A stretch of DNA of 64,000 nucleotides, taken from Nautilus pompilius (Eukaryota; Mollusca; Cephalopoda; Nautilida; Nautilidae). Position 1 is the first letter of the stretch; each line of letters starts with the position of its first letter. Below the pieces are notes generated by a model. The model did no database searches. It worked only from the letters and a program-made list of their open reading frames with translations, and was not told the origin of the DNA. A program made the translations under genes and the position numbers. Location of the stretch: positions 2,928,501 to 2,992,500 of the forward strand of contig JACATO010002186.1 of the NCBI GenBank assembly GCA_018389105.1, written 5' to 3'. Positions 12,701 through 25,900 of this stretch are shown here, piece after piece.

Positions 12701-15700
12701 AATTCTCAGCCAGTATCAAGATCTTTTCTTTCCTCCTTTGACTAACAGGATGGATTGTAGTAAGCTGCTCCGTCTCCCTGATAAGTGTTGACCGCAAGTC
12801 CTGATTCTGCACTCTATCGAGGACCTGCAGATTGGTTCTGGTGGTAGTTGACCATGCAGTGGGGCCTTACTGTTCCCTGGTATACTGTCTTCAGTATCCT
12901 CTCATTCGCTCCCCAGGAGGTGCCTGCCCACTTCCTGAGGATTGCAAGCTTGCATCTGGCCTTTGTTTCTGCTCGCGCGATGTGTGGCTTCCAGATTTAT
13001 CTTTTATCAAAGGTGACACCAAGGTAGGTTGCTTCATCATCCACACTCAGAGGTGTTCCTCCAAGCTTGATGATACCAGGTTTCTGCATGGTCAACAAAG
13101 TGAAGAGGGTTGTGGAGGACTTCGCTTTGTTGATTGATATGCACTAATCCTCTGCCCAAGCATTCAACCTATCTGCTGCTTTCTGCACTCTGTAGGTGGC
13201 AGTTGTAGTGTGTTCCTCCTTACACCAGATCATCTGCATAAAGGGCCGCTTTGATAGTCTTTGGCAGCTCAGACACCAAATCATTGATGAATAGGAGGAG
13301 GAGTATGTGGGGAGAGGACTCTGCCCTTTGGGACACCGTGTCGAAGCAGGAATTTCTTGCTATAGATCTGGTCAACATGGACTCTCACTCTACGGTTAAA
13401 AAGGTAAGCCTTGATCCAGTTGTACATATTGCTGGAGATGCCTGTTCTCAGCAGCTTCACAAGAAGTCCATCTGTCCAGACTTTATCAAAAGCTTTCTGA
13501 AGATCGACCCAGGTAACAAAATCTAGCTTCCGCTCATGAAACACATCATCTATTTCCTGTGATAGGCATGTGGGCTGGTCCTCTGTGCTGCAAAACTGCC
13601 TAAATCCAGCTTGTTCAGGGGCAAGAAGATTCCTGGTCTCAAGGTACCATTGAAGGCGCTCATTCACGATTCTTTCCATGGTCTTCACCATGCAGCTTGT
13701 CAGGCTAAGGGGACGATAGCTGGTTGCCTTCTTTGGATCTTTTCCTGACTTGAGAATAGGTATCGTAACCGCATCTCTCCAGATCTGTGGCAGTGCCCCT
13801 TTTTCCCAGCTGCTGTTAAATACCTCAAGGAGTTTGCACACGGCTGTGCTGCCAAGATGGGTAAGCATCTCGTTGCTGATGCCATCTGGACCTGGTGATT
13901 TCCTTGCCTTCAACTTTTTCAATGTGATATTCATCTCATGCAGTATGAGCGGGAGTTTCATGGGTTCCACAGTGTCTGTATTAGTGGGTCTTTCTCGCTG
14001 TTCTCTTCTGGCTTCTTGCTGTTTTCCAGCACTGACAGGGATGTCACTCTCCTTGGTGTAGCTAGCTGCAAAGCAATCTGCAGCTTTCTTCCCTGTCACC
14101 ACCTTACCATCTTCCGATGTGACTTTGGCTCTACTGTTGTTTTCATCATTCAGCTGCCTTGTGAATTTCCACAACTTTCTGCCATCTTTCTCAGAGTTTA
14201 GGGAGGCTATTTTATCTCTCCAGCTCCTATGTCTTGCTTGAATCTTCATCTCCAAGAATTTGGCCTTTGCTTGCTGGAACCTGATGATGTTTTCTTCAGA
14301 CGGGTTGACTTCTGCTTCCTTCCTAGCTTCTGAGAGGGCATCCTCAAGTTCCTGCAGTTCATTACTCCAGTAAGGTTTATACTCCTTCCGGGATCCCCTT
14401 GGGATGGATTCGTGGGCCACTCTAAGGATGCTATCGTTAAGGTCCTTTACTACCAAGTTGATGTCTCGACGTTGGACTACTATGTCTTTGGTGAGTTTGT
14501 TGGTACGGTGTCGAAAGAGGAACCAATTGGCCTTCTTATAGTTCCACCTTGGGAAAGTAGCTTCAGTGCATAGCTCCAAGCCCAAGGTCAGGAAGACTGG
14601 CCAATGATCATTTCCACCCAATTGTTCCCCCACCTCTCTGTTGGCAATCTTATGCATGTCTTCAGTGCAAAAGGCAAGGTCTGGAGTGGAAGTGCTGTGC
14701 CAGCGCCTAGAATAGAATGTAGGGCAGTCATTTGGGCTGTTCAAAAGAATGAGCCTATTGTCATCCTGCCAATTCTCAAATTCTTCACCTCGCTGATCCA
14801 TGTGGTCATACCCCCAACTCTGTGATTGACTGTTGAAGTCACCTACTATCAAAAAATTGGAAGCCTGTATCTTGATGGTATCAAGGGACAAGGATCTGTC
14901 ATTAGGACATTAGAAGTTAACTAGATGGAAGTATACTGTCTTCGTCTGAATACAGATGACTTGATACTCAGAGTTCTGCATGTACGTATTTATCAGGCAG
15001 GCATTTATTTTATTTCTGACAAGGGTCAGAATACCTCCTTTGCTTCTGTCTGCTCTATCAGACCTGAAGCACTGGTAACCTCTCACCTTGAAAGACTTGT
15101 TGCTCTGCAAATGTGTTTCTTGGATACAGCAGACATTGATATTTCTCTCATGCAGGATATGCTCCAGTTCTGTCTTCTTGTTCAGGACACTTTCTGCGTT
15201 CCAGTGCATGACTATAAAAGGTTGCTGCTGACTGAGACGTCTTTGCAGTTTTATTTTGTGGCCAGTCACTCTCCTCCTGCGCCCCCTAGTGCCACAAAAG
15301 CACCAGGAGGGACCTCCAGTCACTGAAGGTGGATCCCGTTGAGTCTTGGGACCCGACGCTGCTCCATCTTGGAGGGACCTCAATGGGTGAGTGCCATTCT
15401 TGATTATTGTGGATGACAGTGTAACCATTGGCGTAAGGTGCATGGTACTGTGGTTTGCTAAGAGAGTGCACACTGCCCAGTACCTCTGACTTCAGCTCTC
15501 TAGGTTTTCTGTAGGGGTTATCCCGTCCTTAGCACCTGGCTCATACGTCCTACCCTTGGAGCACAGGGGGGATTGTTTCTCTGAGGATCCCACCCTGGGG
15601 CAGGGCTTTTAAGGTGGCCCTTGCCCACCTGCTGGCTCTGTCATGGGACACTTTGGCATAATGGCAGTTTGGTCCATCACTGCTTATTCGACTGGGAACA

Positions 15701-18700
15701 GCTTATTTCGCAGCTAACTTCCATATCTGGAGGCCGTTCCCCAATCTGCCACCTGGGGACATGCTCGGTTGGGGGTGGTCGCCCTGACGAAGAACCCATG
15801 TGCTGGACATGTAGTAAATTGTAATGTTTGATACCCACTATATGCACAAAAAAACAAAGGGTGGAAACATGTATTTTACTTGGCCATCTCCCCCACTCCT
15901 CAAATCATGCTGCTCGTACTGCATGTATTCACAGGCTCTGCAGTACCCTAAGCTCTTGTATATTCATGGGCACTGCAGCTTAAGGGTTAATCCCTTTTGT
16001 TGATAGAATGGCTTTCAAGAAAAATTCTTTGAATTCTACCACAGCTCTTCATCATAAAACTGACAACCCAACTCTTTTTTCCTTGGTGAATAGTGCAGCA
16101 GTTCTGGTGACCAGGCATTTAGTTTTAGTCGGCTGTCAGATGTGAAAAACAGGAAGTGAGATTGTCTCTAGGACACTGGTAAAATTGATTACTTGGTGAA
16201 TTAGCCAGCTTATCATCTATTTCAGAATGGAGTGCTACAAACACATCACTGAGACGTTGAATCACCTACTGTACGCCAGTGTCTCTCCTAGCACGCCAAA
16301 GACTCCTGGTCAGCAGCTACCTGCACCAGATCCAAACAGACTGGCCCCAGCTGAAGCAGAACTCCAAGTAAGTAAGACAAGTGCACTTTGTTTGTGTAAT
16401 GAATGTCAGTGAGAATTCAGTGGCTGTATTTTTACCTTTGAACAGATATAAGTTGTACAGGGGTTCAATATAGCTTGCAGACCCTGACCTATTTTGTGAT
16501 AGGGGTCCGAAATACGATCAGACGAAGGTAGTAAAAACCTAGTCATTGGATTTTGGGTTTCTATTAAAGCTTTAAACATGAATGTTGGTCTATTCAAGTA
16601 TGCAAGAAGACTAAATATTGAGTTGGTATATCTTAAATGTACTCTGGTTTATTAAACATAATTACAATGAGTATGTTACTAAGGAAAGAATCTCAATGGT
16701 TCTGAAAATACTTGTATTGCTTTAAACAAACAAAACAAGTTTATAAGAACAGACAGAAAACAAAAAAAAAAAGATTATTTAAATGGTTTTTTTTTTTTTT
16801 TCTGCATTTTTTAAAAAACTACAGTTGTATAAACTTTACCTTACTTCTGATGTTGTCTGTTTTGTACTTTACATTTCTGGAATCTCTCAGCTTTTATTTC
16901 CTCCCTTTATAGCATAGGTGCAACATCTGCCAGTTAAGTGTAGTGTTTGGCTTACTGGCTCAATCTTCATATCGTTCCTGTATTAACACACATCTGTTAG
17001 TAAAGTAATTTTGAAGGTAACGTGTTTTTTTTATACCTTGCACCACATTGAGCCTGTAGAACTTTATTAAAGTTTGGTATTTCACCTCATTTCTTCAACA
17101 AATCTCCATCTGTGAAAGATTGGAATAAGCTTCTAGTAGGGGAGAGTTTATTCGTTTCTTTTCCTTTCACTTTTATTTAGCAGCATTTAAATGTTTGATG
17201 ATGTTGCTTTCCTGGACCCATGCTGTTTAAAAAGGAATTGATTTATATGCCATTTTAATTTTTTTAAAGTGGCATTTATGTAGTAACAGTGGCATTTTTA
17301 TCTTCATCTCACTGCCTTCAGTGTGTGTGGTTCAGATCATTCTTTACTCAACAACAACTTTTCTTTTCTGTACATGATTGAGACTTGATATGGTGGGTTT
17401 AGGGACTTTCATGGCTGCCATGTTGAGAGGAATTCCAATGGTTGTCAGCTGGTATTGAAACTTCATAGTAGAAAGGTTTGGTCGGCCTTTCCTCCCTCTC
17501 TAGGTAACTGAACTTGGTGGTTTTTCTCCTTGCTCATGATTCTGCAGTAGAGTAGATAGAAACTGAGTCAAAGAAAAGTAGGTGATCTGCTATTTTAGAA
17601 TGTTTGAGTGAAGCAGTCTCCAGCATATCTCTGACTCATGTTTGTGTTTCTTTCAGAAGGAGCAGGTTTTCAAGTTTGCTCTGCAGTCTGATGATGAACT
17701 CTTCCATGTCTCTCTTTATGACTGGATGCTGCACACCAACCTCAGAGATCGGCTGATTTCAGTAAGTGTATATTCAGCTGCTATTTCATTGAGCTGAAAA
17801 CATTGGAACACATGTTTACTTAAACTTTTTTCCTTTCTGTGACTGATTTCTCATTCTGTTCTAAACCATTGTAGCCATGTTTCACTGAAATATCCCAAGA
17901 GGAGAGAACTTGTTCTTCCATTACATATAGATAGATGTCTCTCGATCTGAATTTAGATTTATTTCCATATGACAAAATTTACTTTTGTTCTTTTTTTAAC
18001 CCAGCACATTTTGCAGTTGTCTGCTCAATTGCTTACAGATTTTCTGTCTTTTTTCTAGTTTTTTGTGTTGATCCATTAACTCGCAATCCTTTTATGTTAG
18101 TGTTCATCTGTAATCCAAGAAATTGCCATTCCATAAACTTTATCAGAAACAAAAAAAAACACTTGCACTAGTCTGGCTAGAGATGTTTTAATACAATGAA
18201 GAAGAGTGTTATTTGATTCTCTCTCAGATCCAGACGCCTTATATAGAGAAGTACTTGAAGTGGAAGGCAAGCACAGTCCACGAGGAGCGGACTGTCGTCC
18301 TTGACCTGCTGTGGAAGTATTATGAAAAGAACAAAAATTTCCCCGCAACATCCAGGATTCTCTCTAGACTGGCTGAAAAACATGGGTATGGATTCTGTCA
18401 GCGTATTGACAGGTGTATCACAATTGTTTAATGAGGAATATTATAGCGAATATATTAAATTTCATTTAAACTTGCATTATTACTGAAGTTTTTTGTTTGT
18501 TTTTTTTTTTAAATTTAAGTACCGACTTAGATTTGAGCCAGAGGCTGGAGTATCTGTCTCGTGCTATTGTGTGCGCAAAGGGGTCCAGCACGATGACAAG
18601 CGTGGTGACTGATGGAGAATTTCTGCACGAGTTGGAAGAAAAGATGGAGGTGGGTTAGTTTCTGTAACCTAAGGGAGAGGCTCCTTTGTTGAATTATTCT

Positions 18701-20905
18701 TTCTGTGATATGCTTCTGATCTTCACTGGTGTAAGAGCTTTGATGTATTCTCTCATTCCTGTTAAAACGTCTGTTTGTTAGCTGGTGTCTTGCTCTGTCA
18801 CATGATATTACTGACTGTGCACCAAACTGCAGTGGTTAATTTATAATTGTTTCACTACAATATTTATTTTCTACAGGTTGCTAAGCTGCAAATGATGGTG
18901 TTCAATGCTGTGTCGAATGCAGCCCCAAAGTCTGAGGCTCTGAAGGCTTTGAATTCTGACCTGCTGCCAATTACTGATGTAGGTTGCTTGAAACGATTCC
19001 AACAGAATCTTTTTTGTTGTTTTCTCTTAACCAAATTGTCAGCAGGTGCTTTTGTTATCAAAAGTAAAATTGCAAATTTACTGAAAATAAGTTAAAATTC
19101 CCATTTGTTAAAAAAAACATTATTTACATTTTTTAAAGAAAATTAGAGTAAGTTGAAAGCAGAGTACCTGTGTTGTAAAACCAAAAGGAACCAGATTCAA
19201 GTTTAAAAAAAAAAAAAAAAACATTAATCATTGTTGTTTGTTTGATAAATGCCAATCTAAGACCCTTGATTACTTGTTTAAATTGGTGAGAATTTAATAA
19301 TTAATTTACTTTTATTTTCTTTCTGTCCTGACTCCAATGGGGCAAACATGGTTTTTATCATTGGTGTCCTTATCTATTTTCAGTTGTACAAATTGGGTGA
19401 TGGTTTTGGGCTCCATGAATGTAAACTTGCCATAATTCATTCTGCTGCTCTCTATGACTCTGCTCTGATTGAGAACCAGTGGCAGAGCATCATTGATGCT
19501 GGTCAGTATTGGTAATATCTGTTGATTGAGTTGTAGGTTGAATCAATTTGCTTGCTTAAGTCTTGTTATGTGCCAAATGTTTTAGTTGTCACATGATACT
19601 TATATTTTCTAGCTTCTAAGGAAAAGAGTATAAAGGTTTGGTAGTTAAGTCAGATTTTTTTGAATGCATTCTACTGCTTTGTAAAATGGAATCTCCTTGT
19701 TGCAGTGATGTTTAAAACTTCTTGCACAATGTAGCGTTGAGTGGTATTGCTGGCACTAATCACCGTATTTCTTCTCATTGTGTCTCAATAGCCATTGATT
19801 CTGCCCGAAAGTCCTCTGCAGTCATTGATGCGGTAAACATCATCGATCAGCTGGTACCTGTAGCCAAACTTTACGTCAATGGAGAGCTCTATTTCCCTGT
19901 GGGTAAGTAATCTCATATTTTTTTTTTTTTCATGCTAATGCACACTGCAGTTTTGCTTGTATTCAGCTCCCAAAAATTAAAGTTTATTTCTTTATAACTG
20001 CTGGACTTGTAGCTTTTTAACTTTACAGGAAACAAAACTATTTTTCTTGTTTACTTAAGTTTCAGTGACTAAGACATTGCTGCCTGACATGTCAGTAGAT
20101 CTAGTTACCTGCGCGAGTTTTCTTATTTAGCTAAATCTTATCTTTCAGCATTTATCATTAAGTATATGGAGCAGCGCAGCTGTCAACTAGTTCTTAAGCC
20201 TTGCTGGGTGTTTCGCATGATGCTGGAAATTGGAGTGAAGCCGGCCAAGTTGCTGCAGATTTATGACTGCATATTCAAGTCTCGCGTGAGTTTGTCAGCT
20301 CTTTACATGCGTATTAGGACTGGAATATGCATTAATGTTCCTAGTAGTCAAGCCACTTATCAGTCAGTATTTGTTGTTTTTATTTCTCTAGGGGGTGTGT
20401 TCCTTTCTTTTAATAGTTGGGGAACTTTATAAAGCCATGACACTATTTAACTGCTGTATGGTTGAAGTTTTATAAATTTGGTTTAAAACTGATGCTTGCC
20501 TTTCAGGATCCTTGCTGGCAGAGACTTCAGAAGCCACTCCATCTGTTCACGGTGCTGTATCACCTGATTGAGACCTTTGCGAACACTCCTGGATTGGTCC
20601 CGGTGACAGAGAGGTGAGAACCAAGGACATTGGTGCTTACTGGCTTTACCTCTGCACCTCTCCATTCCCACTAACCATGATTCAGACGAACCATTGTGTT
20701 TTTTTTTTTAAAACAAAAGTTAATAGAGAAGAAATTCTGAACCTGATTTTTTTTCTTTGATTTCAGGACGCAGTTTGCTACTCACTGTCTTGATGCCGTG
20801 TCAAGCTACCTGGTTGAGTTACAGGCCATCAGCAGTACTGACCCACAGGTGTGCCACCTTACATGCCAGTTTCGCTCAGTGCAGGCCAAGCTAGAAAGAA
20901 TGTAA
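3778..20905 (+). CDS. Nup155: nuclear pore complex protein Nup155, C-terminal ~896 aa (5' exons outside the window)
   Basis: Inner-ring scaffold nucleoporin (Nup155/Nup170 family) of the nuclear pore. Exons: 3778-3888, 3989-4051, 4919-5045, 5355-5447, 6037-6214, 7191-7257, 8589-8698, 8910-9001, 9642-9775, 9992-10051, 10224-10355, 10619-10696, 10883-11079, 16226-16367, 17657-17761, 18228-18385, 18520-18649, 18877-18978, 19384-19501, 19792-19902, 20149-20285, 20507-20613, 20767-20905. All join in frame (2691 nt). Family landmarks in order: [10 protein letters not shown] in exon 1, [14 protein letters not shown] in exon 5, DHQF in exon 9, LLWKYYEKN in exon 16, [15 protein letters not shown] across exons 17-18, ECKLAIIH in exon 19, FKSRDP across exons 21-22, and a terminal VQAKLER. 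Vertebrate Nup155 is ~1390 aa, so about 495 residues, the beta-propeller, are missing to the left. The alpha-solenoid seen here looks intact. Exon 4 and the start of exon 5 encode a low-complexity Ser/Gln-rich loop. Intron 13 carries a nested transposon. Confidence 0.93.
4393..4410. repeat. (GA)n microsatellite
   Basis: About nine GA units in the second visible Nup155 intron, with no other coding signal around them. Confidence 0.8.
5640..5815 (-). repeat. dispersed SINE-like repeat, copy 1 (inverted)
   Basis: Read on the minus strand, this intronic stretch contains 'agttaggtcactgg', then 'gtttcttct...cttcatcatcag'. The same landmarks occur in the same order in the plus-strand copies near 42.94-43.3 kb and 53.9-54.2 kb. 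No coding content. Boundaries are approximate. Confidence 0.45.
7360..8392. mobile_element. ~1-kb inverted-repeat DNA transposon remnant in Nup155 intron 6
   Basis: The left end reads 'taccctgcatacacttgca' and the right end, reverse-complemented, reads 'ttactctgcatatacctgca', giving imperfect terminal inverted repeats of about 20 bp. A palindromic 'cttgcatgcaag' motif sits just inside both ends (7444-7455, and diverged at 8347-8358). Inside, the minus strand holds decayed coding matter. This includes a piece with '[14 protein letters not shown]' (8023-8200) and an acidic Asp/Glu-rich tail ending in a stop at 7622-7624. The superfamily is not recognised. No clear target duplication. Confidence 0.5.
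11321..11338. repeat. (AAT)n microsatellite
   Basis: Six AAT units in Nup155 intron 13, about 250 bp left of the nested transposon. It could be mistaken for a LINE tail, but the LINE ends at 11618. Confidence 0.8.
11618..15816 (-). mobile_element. 4.2-kb LINE (endonuclease-RT-RNase H, I/Jockey-type) inside the MITE
   Basis: A non-LTR retrotransposon inserted in antisense, flanked by a 9-bp direct repeat AATTGTAAT (11609-11617 and 15817-15825), its target-site duplication. Reading from high to low coordinates: an untranslated leader (15474-15816), endonuclease, reverse transcriptase, an RNase H domain and a Cys-rich C-terminus, stopping at 11639. The 3' end is short and closes with '...aaggaggatg', with no poly(A). 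An RNase H after the RT points to the I/Nimb side of the Jockey-I group. The exact clade is not determined. Only the ORF2-type product is present; no gag-like ORF1 was seen. Confidence 0.85.
11639..15473 (-). pseudogene. LINE ORF2 remains: AP endonuclease, reverse transcriptase, RNase H
   Basis: Broken frames in one order. 15473-14910: endonuclease start with '[17 protein letters not shown]' and 'IQETHL'. 14891-13281: endonuclease end ('[16 protein letters not shown]', 'NDHWPVF') running into the RT ('[15 protein letters not shown]', '[10 protein letters not shown]', 'QAGFR', '[12 protein letters not shown]', 'HGVPKG'). The catalytic YADD of the RT lies just downstream in another frame near 13230, so there is a frameshift before it and another right after. 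12812-12255: RNase H start with 'VYTDGSA'. 12232-11882: the rest of RNase H. 11854-11639: C-terminal Cys/His segment with '[14 protein letters not shown]'. At least four frame breaks make this copy inactive. Confidence 0.85.
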
Positions 20906-20980
20906 GCAGCTGGGGTCAGGGCAAATACATGAATCGTGATTTTTATATATATAAACATTTTGTAAAAAAAAAAAAAAAAT

Positions 20981-20986
20981 AATAAA
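20981..20986 (+). terminator. polyadenylation signal for Nup155
   Basis: AATAAA 76 bp after the Nup155 stop codon, next to an A-rich run. A second AATAAA lies at 21114-21119. Either or both may be used. Confidence 0.5.
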
Positions 20987-22950
20987 AATTTTTAAAAATG
21001 TCAGTGACATGGAATGTCACCTGCTATCATCAATCTGTTTATGCCATTTGAAGGTGCTGTCTGACTCACAAAAGGACATCATGCTTTTATACTTGGATTT
21101 ATAATGAGATTGAAATAAAATGTAATTAAAACATCTATGAGTTGGTATATAGTACGATCAACATTAGACAGCAGGGTTCTGTGTATCTCGTTTAAAAAAT
21201 GAGAAATTACAGTACACTTGATTGACCTTAATTCCATGTAGTAGGTAGGTAAGCAAAATTCCTTGACTCTGAGATTGTTATTCAACTAAGTGATGATAGT
21301 TGTCTTTAACCAAAACAAGGAGATAGCCATTATGATAAATTTGCCACCATTGATTGCTAGTTTCTTGAAACAACATTCTCAGCAAATCACAGTTTGGCCT
21401 ATACATTTAATGGGACATTGTATGATTATTTTATCTATTCAATTTATGATTTATGTCTAGCTTACAATACAAGTTATTACTGTAGACTATGTAATCTGGC
21501 AATTATGCTAGCTAGACTTCATGTAACTTGGCCTAAGATGTGGCCCAGTGTGCTTTTTTCATTGTGTGGTTCATCTAAGATCAAGCTAAAAATAAAGGCA
21601 TCCCTTTGCTGCTCCTGTAGGTACCTGAATTTTATATCTGTCTTGCCATGCTATGCTGAAAAGTTCTTCATGGAGTCTTAATTCTCTCACTCCTCGGCAT
21701 GTCTGTCAAGAAATACTATAAAGCTGTATAAAGCATTCTTTCACTTAAACGTGCAAGGCGGCTTCAGAAAGTTTGGGATCCACCCCTTTGATTTGAACAT
21801 TTTCACTAATAAAGATCATCTCCCAACCTTAAAACGGAATGATGCTATAAATAAATACAGGCAATATGAGACCACCAACACCAGATAGAACAGTTACACT
21901 AGTGGGCTTACTGCATCTCAACCAACTGCAGATGTCTCAAGCTGAATTTACAGTGAAAAGACATCCCAATACAATCTGCTGGGCATCTACAAAGACTGAC
22001 AAGTGGTGGTGGTACAGAAAGTTGCTGTGATTATGACATTTCCAGTTGAGGTAAGTACAGTTATGTACTGTTACACTCATTTTGTCTTATCAAGTACTGC
22101 GATATTAAGAAAGTTTCTCCACCTTAAAACTAATCTTACATGGCACGACGAAGTGTTTTGAGCTGTTCCATAATGGGAGGCCATTTTATTTAAACAATAG
22201 ATCCATGTAAAATAACTTTTGACAATGATTTGCAAATTTGATAGTACATAGCACGTTGAAAGCTATGCCTCTGATGTAGATCAAAAGATAGCACTACTTA
22301 GATCGTCGTTTTAACCGATTTATTCTGAAGCTGGTTTGAGCCAAGATCTCTGTTGAACTGGTAATTAATTTTTGAATAAGGTCTAGATGGAATTTGCCCT
22401 TTTCTTTTGTATGTTGTTATCATAGTTTGGAATAGAATTTAGTTTATAAGGGCATTCAGCCAGGCTACTTCACCCTGACAACTGGGTTTTTTTCTAAGAA
22501 AAATTCTATTCCCATAACTTGCGTTCCATTATCTAGAAATCTCTTCTTTTTTAAAAAATATTAGTCTTTTGCAGATAATTTTTCCGTAGTCTCACTTGGA
22601 CGAGCATATATTTGGTGACACCAGTATTCCTGGTCAAAGGGGAGGTAACCATTGGTCTTTAAACCATTCTGAGGGGACTGTATGTAAGATGCACCGTATG
22701 ATATCCGGTAGTTTAGACCATCTTACCCTCATCAGGCGTGTACTAATTGGTCTGAACGCCCAATGATCAAGTGAGTGGTCCATCAGACGAAAGTTTAGAG
22801 ATCTAAATGAGTTTTAAAAGGCTCTGCATTTTCCTAAGGATAGATAGGTGAACCTGTTCCATTCATCTTTAATATTCCGGCCAAGTGGAAAGAGTTGCTT
22901 CCCTTTAGTATGGGTGGTTTTAGTATTTCGTCAGTCTTGTGCAATAGCGG
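20987..22950. other. intergenic DNA between Nup155 and the RNF14-like gene
   Basis: About 2 kb, AT-rich. No exon, RNA gene or transposon with clear ends was recognised. Short reading frames here are random. Confidence 0.5.
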
Positions 22951-22956
22951 GTCTGG

Positions 22957-22964
22957 TATATAAA
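22957..22964 (+). promoter_or_regulatory. TATA-like box of the RNF14-like gene
   Basis: TATATAAA lies 32 bp before the start codon at 22996. If used, transcription would begin only a few bases before the ATG, so a very short leader is implied, or else this is a chance match in AT-rich DNA. The local sequence becomes more GC-rich from here, as expected near a promoter. Confidence 0.3.
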
Positions 22965-22995
22965 CAGAGTCGGCTCCCCGTGTGCAGGCCAGAAC

Positions 22996-25900
22996 ATGGA
23001 CTTCAGCCGGAACAGAGACGACCAGACGGACGAGGTGAGTGGGGCCCGAACCTAAACGCGATTTCCCCTCTTTCCCAGATGTTGTCACTGGGAAAACTCT
23101 TTCTTCCCCCTCCCCAGCAGTCTGAGGTCTACTGCTGCTCTCATTGAATGTCACGTTGTTTTGACAGCTGCTGGCTCTGCAGTCGATATACGACGGGACA
23201 TCCAGGCTGCTGGTGAGGCCCCGGAACAGTGAAGACGAGTGCGTCCTCGAGGTAAGTTCGCCGGCCCCGCCCCCCTCTGTGAAAGGATAGACACCCGGAA
23301 ATGACGCCAGTGTTTGTTTTAAGGGTGATGTTGGCAGCCCCCGACCGACTCGTATATCCCTGCAGGACAGAACGGGAGAGGGTCACTGCTAGAGAAACAG
23401 AGAGAAAAATACTTTTCCCTGGGTGGGAACGTGAAATAAATCTAATATTTTTTTTGCCAACTGGGAAGCTGTGTAGATAGGCTCAGCATCCCACGCCCCT
23501 GCTGTGAGTGTTTCAGGCGCATTAAGGGATTGATCTCATTTATTGGTTTTTTTTTTTTTTCTTTCTCAAAGATGCTGATTCCTGTTGTGCTAAATGTATC
23601 ACCAGTGTCTGTGCTGGTGTTTACTCCACCATCCCCAGAATCAGAAAGCGGCCTGAGAAACGATGAACCGAGTTCCGACGGGTATGCTACAGGTAAGTAG
23701 TCACCGATGACTAACAAAGGCATGATTTCCATGGCAAATTCTTCAGACTGTCGTGGACCCGTCTTCTCCATTGTTTTAAAAAAAAAAACATTAAATGCAA
23801 ACTATTGATGTACACACAACAACCTGTTCATTTTTGTAGTATCTATGGTAAAATTAATTTGTTTCTGTGTAAATTTGGCACTACACAGGTAGAGTGTTTG
23901 GAATCAAGTGCAGGCAAGAACCATTGGGATAGTAATTTCCCACTCTGAAATATCAGTATTTTAGTTTTTTTTTTCCAAATGGGTAAAGACTACAACAAAG
24001 TAAAATTTTTTCATTTATTGTAGTTATAAAAAAGCAAACTAGTTATTGCTGTTATTATTATTATTATTATGAGATCACTTTTGTCGATCACCTGCAGTAT
24101 CAGGTGAAAACACAAATCAGCTTTAAGTTAGTTTTTTCAATTAATTAAACTATTTCTGTTTTTTTTCATTGTTGTTGATACCACTTTACACACTATGGAA
24201 CTGTACTTTTTCATGCTTTCAATTGTATTATTTTTTGTTTCTTAAACTTAATCTGGGTAGGCAGAATGAACAGCCAACAATGACCCTAAACTGAAAAGGA
24301 TCATGGGAAGATACTTCCCGCTTAGGATCACCCAAAAGCTTGTTCACTGCGATGGTTCCATATACAACCATGCAGCACTATTATTTCTGATTCTTTGCAA
24401 TGTATTATCCAAATTAAATCTGCATCATTTCTTTCTTTTAAAATTTCTGTTTCAGCTTTTTCGTGTCTGGCCACTTTTGATGTATCTCACCTGGTTCCAA
24501 TAAAATTGGAAGTAACATTTCCCTCATCCTATCCCTCGGACTCTAGCCCCAGCTTCCATCTGTCTTGTAACTGGTTGCAGCCACATCATCTAAGCATGCT
24601 CTGTAGCAAGTTGGATGCGCTCTGGGAAGAAATGCTTAATATTCCAATTGTTTTTCAGTGGGTTGACTGGCTGGAAAACTACTCTCTCAGGTACATGCTT
24701 AGATGTGTCTGTGTACACACACCTTTCTAATTTACTCAAATAGAAGACTAATTCCTTGATTCACTCATCTTTCTATTTCATGGACAAAACTCAAAAATAT
24801 TTTTATAACAAAAACAGTTTCTTTTTTGAAAGTGTAGCTACATTCTAATGTTCGAAGTGTATTGTAACAGGTATTGTCAATTACAATGAAGTTAAGGCTA
24901 GAAAATGTCAGTAATGTTTAGCAGAAAGATGTGTGTTATTTTGAGTTATGCACAAAATTCAAACGGGATCAAATAAGGTAATCTAAAATGTTTAATAAAA
25001 GAAGCAGGCCTGTTGTTTCTTGCTGTTTTGTGCTCATAGATTATAAGAGCTCATAAAATATAATGGTTCTTGTTTTTGTCACAACACAGAAAACTCTCAT
25101 GTGTGCTGCAGCATGCTCAACGTTGCTCAGTCTGCCCGATTCGGTGTAATAGAATAAATATAAATGCATAAAAAATAAGTGACTTCTTATAAGTTGAAAG
25201 TTTTCAGCCCCTTTCTAAGTAACTATAACTGATTTTTCCAGATACTTGGATATAACTGATACAATCAGAATCTACCCTACTACATTAGGAGAAACTGAAC
25301 AGAATTACAGAGTGATCCTCCCTCAGTTTTTGGATGTCACCAAAATTGCTCAAGATCTAGTTCAGTATGTGCAAGATTTTTCTTTACTGTACTGATTTCA
25401 AATACTGGTAACCAAACTTGGTAAGTCATCAGATCTAGGCAAAGTTTCCTGAAGCTGTCTTGTAAAATTTCTTTGATAGAAAGGTAGTTTAAACAAACAT
25501 TTCTGGTTCTGGATATAATCCCTTCTTTCCTTTGCATACATCACCACTCTACTACCACAGTTGAAGGCGAAAAGTGACAACACGTACACCTGTTTTACTT
25601 TTCTATATTCTCTACTTGCAGAAGACTTTTCCATGAATTATTGTATGTATATATTTTTTAAAAAATAATCAAAAAAGAGTCGTGGTTTTTGTTTTCTGTA
25701 AAGAATGAGAACTAGTGTCATCCCCTGCATTAATAACAAATACCCAAAACACTGCTATTTTATTTCCTTAGCAATATATGCTTTAACACGCCCCTCATGA
25801 GCCGGGCGGTCACATTCTCGTTGGTACAAAAATCCATGTCACTGCAGATAAATGGATTTTGTTTGAGAATTTTCATGGGTTGAGAGAAGCCATTTGCCGG

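Larger units (their letters stand above)
11590..15990. mobile_element. TTAA-bounded (piggyBac-type) MITE, split by a LINE
   Basis: Left end at 11590 reads TTAA then 'cccttaagctgtag'. Right end reads 'ctgcagcttaaggg' then TTAA, ending at 15990. The arms are inverted repeats that match at all but one of 14 positions. A TTAA duplication with termini starting CCC is the usual signature of piggyBac-superfamily elements. Without the inserted LINE (11618-15816) and one copy of its target duplication the element is only about 190 bp, too short for a transposase, so it is a non-autonomous MITE. It sits in Nup155 intron 13 and has no effect on the exons. Confidence 0.75.

Noticed and set aside
22957-22964. 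TATA-like box as firm promoter
   Set aside because: Too close to the ATG for a normal leader and common by chance in AT-rich DNA; kept only as a low-confidence feature.
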